A DNA stretch of 64,000 nucleotides, taken from the NCBI RefSeq assembly GCF_001975225.1, contig NZ_CP019445.1, positions 3,596,001-3,660,000 on the forward strand, read 5' to 3'. Positions 59,704-64,000 of the stretch are shown piece by piece (the first letter of the stretch is position 1; each line of letters begins with the position of its first letter). The DNA is from Kosakonia cowanii JCM 10956 = DSM 18146 (lineage in GTDB: Bacteria > Pseudomonadota > Gammaproteobacteria > Enterobacterales > Enterobacteriaceae). A model generated the notes under the pieces. It did not search any database and had not been told where the DNA came from. It saw nothing but the letters and a program-made list of their open reading frames with translations. The position numbers were made by a program, and so were the translations under genes.

Positions 59704-61103
59704 CGCAATTTATCTCCCAGTAAAAACTCCAGCGCGGCATCCAGCCGGATGTGCGGCAGCGGCGAATCGACATCCATCACCTGCGGGCGAAACGCCTCGA
59801 AATTAAAGCCCTGCTTCTCCCAGAAGGCCTGCCCCGGCAAGCGCGCCGGCACTTCGCCTGGATAGAAGGTGAGCGGCGAACCGTCGCTTAATCGGTGACC
59901 GCGTAACGCCGGAATCGTCTCGCCGTTAACCTCGATAAGGCCGCTCTGTGTCGCCTGAATCGAGGCCAGCCCCATGCAATCCATGCTGATGCCTTCAAAG
60001 GCGGCATTTTGCCACGCGTCCTGAATCAGCTGCTGCAGGAGCGACACCATATTGGCGTGCTGATCGACGGTGATGTGGTCCGCCTTGGTGGCGGCAAAGA
60101 GCAGCTTATCGATCACCGGCGAAAAGAGGCGGCGAAACAGCGTGCGCTGGCCGTAGTGGAAACTCTGCATCAGCTGAGTGAGCGCGAGGCGCATATCGTT
60201 AAAGGCCTGCGGGCCATTGTTGAGCGGTTGCAGGCAGTCAACCAGCACGATCTGACGGTCAAATTTCAGGAAATGGTTTTTATAAAAGCCTTTTACTACG
60301 TGGTCGCAATAGTATTGATAGCGTTCGCGCAGCATCCCGGCGTTGGTATGCCTGCCGGCCTGCGCCAGCTTCGCCTCGCCGGTGCCATCAACGTCCGGCC
60401 ACGGGAAGAACTGTAATGCTGGTGCGCCTGCCATATCGCCCGGCAGTACAAATCGCCCCGGCTGGATAAAGTGCAGCCCTTCACGCTTGCACTGATGAAG
60501 GTACTCAGTCCAGGCGGCGGCGATCTCCGCCAGCCGGTTCTCATCGGCAGGCGCGAGCGGATCGAGCCCGGCGCAGAGCGCGCGCCACTTCTCAGACCAC
60601 GCTTGCCGCTGCCCGGTAAGCAGGCCGGTCATCTGCCGCGACCAGCTCAGGTAATCCTGCGCCAGCATCGGCAGATCGAGCAGCCATTCGCCGGGGTAGT
60701 CGACAATTTCCAGATAGAGAGTGGAAGTCTCTTTAAAGTGGCGTAACAGCGAATCGCGGGAGCGAAAGCGCAGCGCGAGGCGGATTTCACTCACGCCGCG
60801 CGTCGGGGTTGGCCATACCGGCGGCGAGCCGTAAAGCTGGGCCAGCCCTTCATCATAGGTAAAACGGGGTATGCCGAAATCACGCTGGGGAACGCGTTTA
60901 ACGCCGAGCAAGCGCTCTTCGCGCACCGCGCTGAACAGCGGCAGGCGCGCGCCCGTGTGAATTGAGAGAAGTTGATTAACCAGCGCGGTAATAAACGCGG
61001 TTTTACCGCTGCGGCTGAGGCCGGTCACCGCGAGACGGAGATGCTTGTCCATCCCGCGGTTGACCAGCGAGTTGAGTTCGTTTCGTAATCGTTCCATCGC
61101 CAT
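59700..61103 (-). CDS. ycjX: P-loop protein YcjX
   Basis: 467 residues. N-terminal Walker [19 protein letters not shown] at about 30-46, DUF463 family, with [15 protein letters not shown] as a likely switch/Walker B region. The role is unknown. Two starts are possible, ATG at 61103 or 61097; the second matches E. coli. AAGGG lies upstream of the first. It is co-transcribed with ycjF, downstream of psp genes. Confidence 0.93.
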   Translation of the reverse strand: MAMERLRNELNSLVNRGMDKHLRLAVTGLSRSGKTAFITALVNQLLSIHTGARLPLFSAVREERLLGVKRVPQRDFGIPRFTYDEGLAQLYGSPPVWPTPTRGVSEIRLALRFRSRDSLLRHFKETSTLYLEIVDYPGEWLLDLPMLAQDYLSWSRQMTGLLTGQRQAWSEKWRALCAGLDPLAPADENRLAEIAAAWTEYLHQCKREGLHFIQPGRFVLPGDMAGAPALQFFPWPDVDGTGEAKLAQAGRHTNAGMLRERYQYYCDHVVKGFYKNHFLKFDRQIVLVDCLQPLNNGPQAFNDMRLALTQLMQSFHYGQRTLFRRLFSPVIDKLLFAATKADHITVDQHANMVSLLQQLIQDAWQNAAFEGISMDCMGLASIQATQSGLIEVNGETIPALRGHRLSDGSPLTFYPGEVPARLPGQAFWEKQGFNFEAFRPQVMDVDSPLPHIRLDAALEFLLGDKLR

Positions 61104-61167
61104 GCGTATGCGCCCTTAAATCCAGAAGAGTCCTGCTCACTATGAGATATGGGCGGCGACGCAGTTG

Positions 61168-61410
61168 TCAACGCTTACGCGTAACAGGCTTGTTATCAAA
61201 GCGGCGGGAAAGCTTATTCGCCGCGCGCTTAAGAAGCGGCTCCAGTGCGAAGGCCAGCACCATTTTCAACGGTCGACGGGCAACGGATTTTACCGCCCAG
61301 CCCGCCACGCCCGCAGGTCCAACGCGCAGTGCGGTCAGCAACATCAGTTTGCCGACCAGCTTCAGGCCGGGTTTGACATTGCGGTTTACCTGTTGCCAGT
61401 GTCTATTCAT
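61168..61410 (-). CDS. pspD: phage shock protein D
   Basis: 80 residues from the ATG at 61410 (AGAGGTG RBS). A small basic membrane-associated protein: [20 protein letters not shown] then [19 protein letters not shown]. Last gene of the psp operon here; pspE is not seen downstream before ycjX. Function is poorly known. Confidence 0.92.
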   Translation of the reverse strand: MNRHWQQVNRNVKPGLKLVGKLMLLTALRVGPAGVAGWAVKSVARRPLKMVLAFALEPLLKRAANKLSRRFDNKPVTRKR

Positions 61411-61419
61411 ATTCACCTC

Positions 61420-61779
61420 TTAAAGCTGACGAAAACGGCTACGCAGCGAGAACGTATCGGATGTGACATAACGCTCCATCTGGCGCAAACGGCTCTCGCC
61501 TGCGGCCAACTGGGCATCTACCGCATCCAGCAACTCGCTGTTGCTGGCCGGAACTTCACCTTCAGTGTAGTTATCCGGCAGCGGATCGAGCGCAAAATAG
61601 AGCGCGATATAGGCGACGACGACAAAGAAAAAGAGGCCAAACAGCATCGCCAGCACGGTGATGATACGCACCAGTCTGACCTGGATATCGAGATATTCCG
61701 CGATACCGGCGCAGACGCCGCCGAGCTTACCGCGCTGCGGAATACGCCATAATTTTTTATTCAGATTGAGGGTAGCCAT
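61420..61779 (-). CDS. pspC: phage shock protein C
   Basis: 119 residues, the E. coli length. A PspC domain (LNKKLWRIPQRGKLGGVCAG), one membrane helix (IITVLAMLFGLFFFVVVAYI), and a C-terminal leucine-zipper-like region ending TFSLRSRFRQL. It senses envelope stress with PspB and releases PspA from PspF. It overlaps pspB by one base. Confidence 0.96.
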   Translation of the reverse strand: MATLNLNKKLWRIPQRGKLGGVCAGIAEYLDIQVRLVRIITVLAMLFGLFFFVVVAYIALYFALDPLPDNYTEGEVPASNSELLDAVDAQLAAGESRLRQMERYVTSDTFSLRSRFRQL

Positions 61780-62003
61780 CAGCGATCTCTCCAGTTTGGA
61801 TGTTCTGCATCCAGAATATCTTCCAGCGCCTGAATGCGTTCGCGCATGCGCGTTGCTTCATCCGTCAGTTGCAGCAAACGTTGCTGCTCGTTCTGGTTAA
61901 GTGCACCGCGTGAAGCGCGGTTGTTGTAGTGCAGCCATAACCAGACCGGTAAAACAAACAGAATGAATAATGTCAGGGGTATAGCCAGAAAAAGCGTGCT
62001 CAT
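61779..62003 (-). CDS. pspB: phage shock protein B
   Basis: 74 residues. An N-terminal membrane helix (FLAIPLTLFILFVLPVWLWLH) and a cytoplasmic coiled coil (NQNEQQRLLQLTDEATRMRE). Partner of PspC in stress sensing. Confidence 0.96.
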   Translation of the reverse strand: MSTLFLAIPLTLFILFVLPVWLWLHYNNRASRGALNQNEQQRLLQLTDEATRMRERIQALEDILDAEHPNWRDR

Positions 62004-62055
62004 GTGTACTCCTTACAGGGATGCCAGCGGCATCTTCTGATGCCGCCGCTCGTTA

Positions 62056-62724
62056 TTATTGGTTGTCCTGTTTCATTCTGGCTTTCAGTTGCGCCAGTTG
62101 CTCGCTGATTTCATCATCTGCCTGCAGATCGGCAAACTGCTGATCCAGCGGTTTTTGCTTACCAAAACCGTGGCTTTCCGCTTCGGCTTCCATCTGGTCG
62201 ATACGACGCTCGAAGGACTCAAAGCGTGCCATCGCTTCATCCATTTTGCCGCTGTCGAGCTGACGGCGCACATCGCGCGAGGAGCTTGCCGCCTGGTGAC
62301 GCAGCGTCAGCGCCTGCTGGCGGGCGCGGGTTTCGCTCAGTTTGTTCTCCAGCTCGCCAATCTCTTTCTTCATGCGCGCCAGGCTTTCGTCAACCAGCGT
62401 CACTTCCTGCTCCAGCGTCTCGATAAGCGTGGTCACTTTCTGTTTTTCGATCAGCGCCGCACGCGCCAGATCCTCTTTCTCTTTACGCAGCGCCAGTTCG
62501 GCTTTCTCCTGCCATTCGGCTTGCTGCGCGCTCGCCTGCTCAATACGGCGCGTTAACTGTTTCTTTTCAGCCAGCGCACGTGCAGAGGTGGAACGCACTT
62601 CAACCAGCGTGTCTTCCATCTCCTGGATCATCAGGCGGACCAGTTTTTGCGGATCTTCCGCTTTCTCCAGCAGCGAGTTGATGTTGGCGTTCACGATGTC
62701 GGCAAAACGAGAAAAAATACCCAT
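62056..62724 (-). CDS. pspA: phage shock protein A
   Basis: 222 residues, long coiled coil with the N-terminal amphipathic helix [18 protein letters not shown] that binds stressed membranes. It both inhibits PspF and stabilises the inner membrane as an ESCRT-III-like assembly. First gene of pspABCD, behind a sigma-54 promoter. Confidence 0.97.
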   Translation of the reverse strand: MGIFSRFADIVNANINSLLEKAEDPQKLVRLMIQEMEDTLVEVRSTSARALAEKKQLTRRIEQASAQQAEWQEKAELALRKEKEDLARAALIEKQKVTTLIETLEQEVTLVDESLARMKKEIGELENKLSETRARQQALTLRHQAASSSRDVRRQLDSGKMDEAMARFESFERRIDQMEAEAESHGFGKQKPLDQQFADLQADDEISEQLAQLKARMKQDNQ

Positions 62725-62778
62725 AATCTAATCCTCTTGATTTCTGTTATCGGGCTGAGCCCTGCTGCCTGATTAATA

Positions 62779-62794
62779 CAATCTCCGTGCCAAC
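62779..62794 (-). promoter_or_regulatory. sigma-54 promoter of pspA
   Basis: On the minus strand TTGGCAC-ggaga-TTGT, matching the -24/-12 consensus TGGCAC-N5-TTGC. It lies about 55 bases before the pspA start; the PspF upstream sites and an IHF-bent spacer should lie at 62800-62875. Confidence 0.88.
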
Positions 62795-62891
62795 TTTTCA
62801 TCTTCTTGATTATAAAGGGAATGAATGATTTTACCTTAACCATAACTTAGACTAGAGTGGTTAAAGAGACCAACTTGTGGCGAATTTCATC

Positions 62892-63881
62892 ATGGCAGAA
62901 CAGAAAGATAACCTTCTTGGCGAAGCCAACAGCTTTATTGAGGTGCTGGAACAGGTTTCCCGCCTTGCACCGATCGATAAACCGGTGCTGATTATCGGCG
63001 AGCGCGGCACCGGTAAAGAGCTGATTGCCAACCGCCTGCACTACCTCTCCTCGCGCTGGCAGGGGCCGTTTATCTCCTTAAACTGCGCGGCGCTGAATGA
63101 AAACTTGCTCGACAGCGAACTGTTTGGTCATGAAGCGGGCGCCTTTACCGGTGCGCAGAAGCGCCACCCTGGCCGCTTTGAGCGCGCCGACGGCGGCACG
63201 CTGTTTCTGGATGAGCTGGCAACCGCGCCGATGCTGGTGCAGGAGAAATTGCTACGAGTGATTGAGTATGGCGAGCTGGAGCGCGTCGGCGGCAGCCAGC
63301 CGCTGCAGGTTAATGTGCGGCTGGTGTGCGCCACCAACGCCGATCTGCCGCAGATGGTGCAGGAAGGAACCTTTCGCGCCGACCTGCTCGACCGGCTGGC
63401 CTTTGATGTGGTGCTGTTACCGCCGCTGCGCCAGCGCCAGAGCGACATCATGCTGATGGCTGATCATTTCGCCATCCAGATGTGCCGCGAGCTGCATATG
63501 CCGCTCTTTCCCGGCTTTACGGAGCATGCCCGCGACGTGCTGATGAACTATGGGTGGCCGGGAAACATCCGCGAACTGAAAAACGTGGTGGAGCGATCGG
63601 TCTACCGTCACGGCAGCAGCGATACGCCGCTGGACACTATTATCCTCGACCCTTTCCGCCGCGATGTGAGTGAGAAAGCGCCAGCGCCGAGGCAAGAAAA
63701 TAGCGCAACTTCGCTGCCAGAGCTGCCGCTGGACCTGCGACAGTTTCAGCTCGATCAGGAGAAAAACCTGCTCGAGCAGAGCCTGCAACAGGCCGAATTT
63801 AATCAGAAACGGGCGGCAGAGCGGCTTGGTTTAACCTATCACCAGCTACGCGCACTGCTGAAAAAGCATCAAATACGCTGA
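62892..63881 (+). CDS. pspF: sigma-54 activator PspF
   Basis: 329 residues from the ATG at 62892 (MAEQKDNLLGEANSF). The AAA+ core has GERGTGKE (Walker A), the sigma-54 loop EAGAFTGA and LFLDEL (Walker B); a C-terminal Fis-type HTH (QKRAAERLGLTYHQLRALLK) binds the psp UAS. No receiver domain: control is by PspA binding. It is divergent from pspA. Confidence 0.97.
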   Translation: MAEQKDNLLGEANSFIEVLEQVSRLAPIDKPVLIIGERGTGKELIANRLHYLSSRWQGPFISLNCAALNENLLDSELFGHEAGAFTGAQKRHPGRFERADGGTLFLDELATAPMLVQEKLLRVIEYGELERVGGSQPLQVNVRLVCATNADLPQMVQEGTFRADLLDRLAFDVVLLPPLRQRQSDIMLMADHFAIQMCRELHMPLFPGFTEHARDVLMNYGWPGNIRELKNVVERSVYRHGSSDTPLDTIILDPFRRDVSEKAPAPRQENSATSLPELPLDLRQFQLDQEKNLLEQSLQQAEFNQKRAAERLGLTYHQLRALLKKHQIR

Positions 63882-63979
63882 AATCGTCGACAATAACAGC
63901 AGTTGTCCGCAGACATTTGTACGTAGCCCAGGTAAGTGCGATACACTTTGCCCATTATTTTAAAACCGTTGAAAAAATC

Positions 63980-64000
63980 ATGCGTCTGGTTTTCTCTTCC
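63980..64000 (+). CDS. sapA: start of sapA (cut by window end)
   Basis: ATG CGT CTG GTT TTC TCT TCC in the position where sapA follows pspF in E. coli. Only seven codons (MRLVFSS) are present, the beginning of a signal peptide. SapA is the periplasmic binding protein of a putrescine/antimicrobial-peptide ABC system. Call based on context. Confidence 0.6.

Noticed and set aside
1..64000. CRISPR arrays or insertion sequences
   Set aside because: No regularly spaced repeats with unique spacers and no transposase gene were seen; the only mobile gene besides the prophage itself is the homing endonuclease.

Overview
The window is a piece of an Enterobacteriaceae chromosome with a complete-looking lambdoid siphophage prophage of about 47.5 kb. 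The host genes (dbpA, fnrS, zntB, mppA, mpaA, ycjG, tpx, tyrR, ycjFX, pspDCBA/pspF, start of sapA) match E. coli families closely in length and motifs. Gene order and the extra RyhB-type sRNA point to a relative such as Enterobacter, Kosakonia or Cronobacter rather than E. coli itself; the genus cannot be settled by reading alone.

Left host flank (1-5.23 kb): dbpA, a 49-codon proline-rich ORF, the anaerobic sRNA FnrS with its FNR site, zntB, a methyl-accepting chemotaxis protein without a periplasmic sensor, a ydiH-like gene, and a Fur-controlled RyhB paralog ending in its own terminator. Right host flank (52.8-64 kb): mppA and mpaA (murein tripeptide handling), ycjG, tpx, tyrR, ycjF-ycjX, the psp phage-shock operon with divergent pspF and a sigma-54 promoter, and the first codons of sapA. 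The prophage sits at the 3' end of mppA and appears to rebuild its last codons.

The prophage has the lambda plan. The immunity region is at 41-42.4 kb: cII, cro, operators, cI and a pL-type promoter. Leftward from pR run cII, a short ORF, a ParB-like gene, an O-type initiator with iterons inside it, a DnaB-type helicase, nin-region genes, antiterminator Q, two tRNA-like genes, holin-endolysin-spanin lysis genes, terminase, portal, head, tail, tailspike and conversion genes. Rightward from pL run small early genes, a coiled-coil DUF1351 protein, RecT, Gp157, an HTH protein, a cytosine-C5/adenine-N6 methyltransferase fusion, a PAPS-reductase-like enzyme, small ORFs, xis and int.

Accessory cargo includes an SOS-controlled UmuD'-like gene pair, an O-acyltransferase gene split at a 7-A tract, a GIY-YIG homing endonuclease between head-tail genes, and two self-contained morons. 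Four genes (acyltransferase, small terminase, its neighbour, rha) look frameshifted by single bases, three of them within about 1 kb around the packaging genes. This means either a decaying prophage or assembly errors in homopolymers. The least explained module is the double methyltransferase plus PP-loop/cysteine-cluster enzyme at 46.8-50.2 kb.
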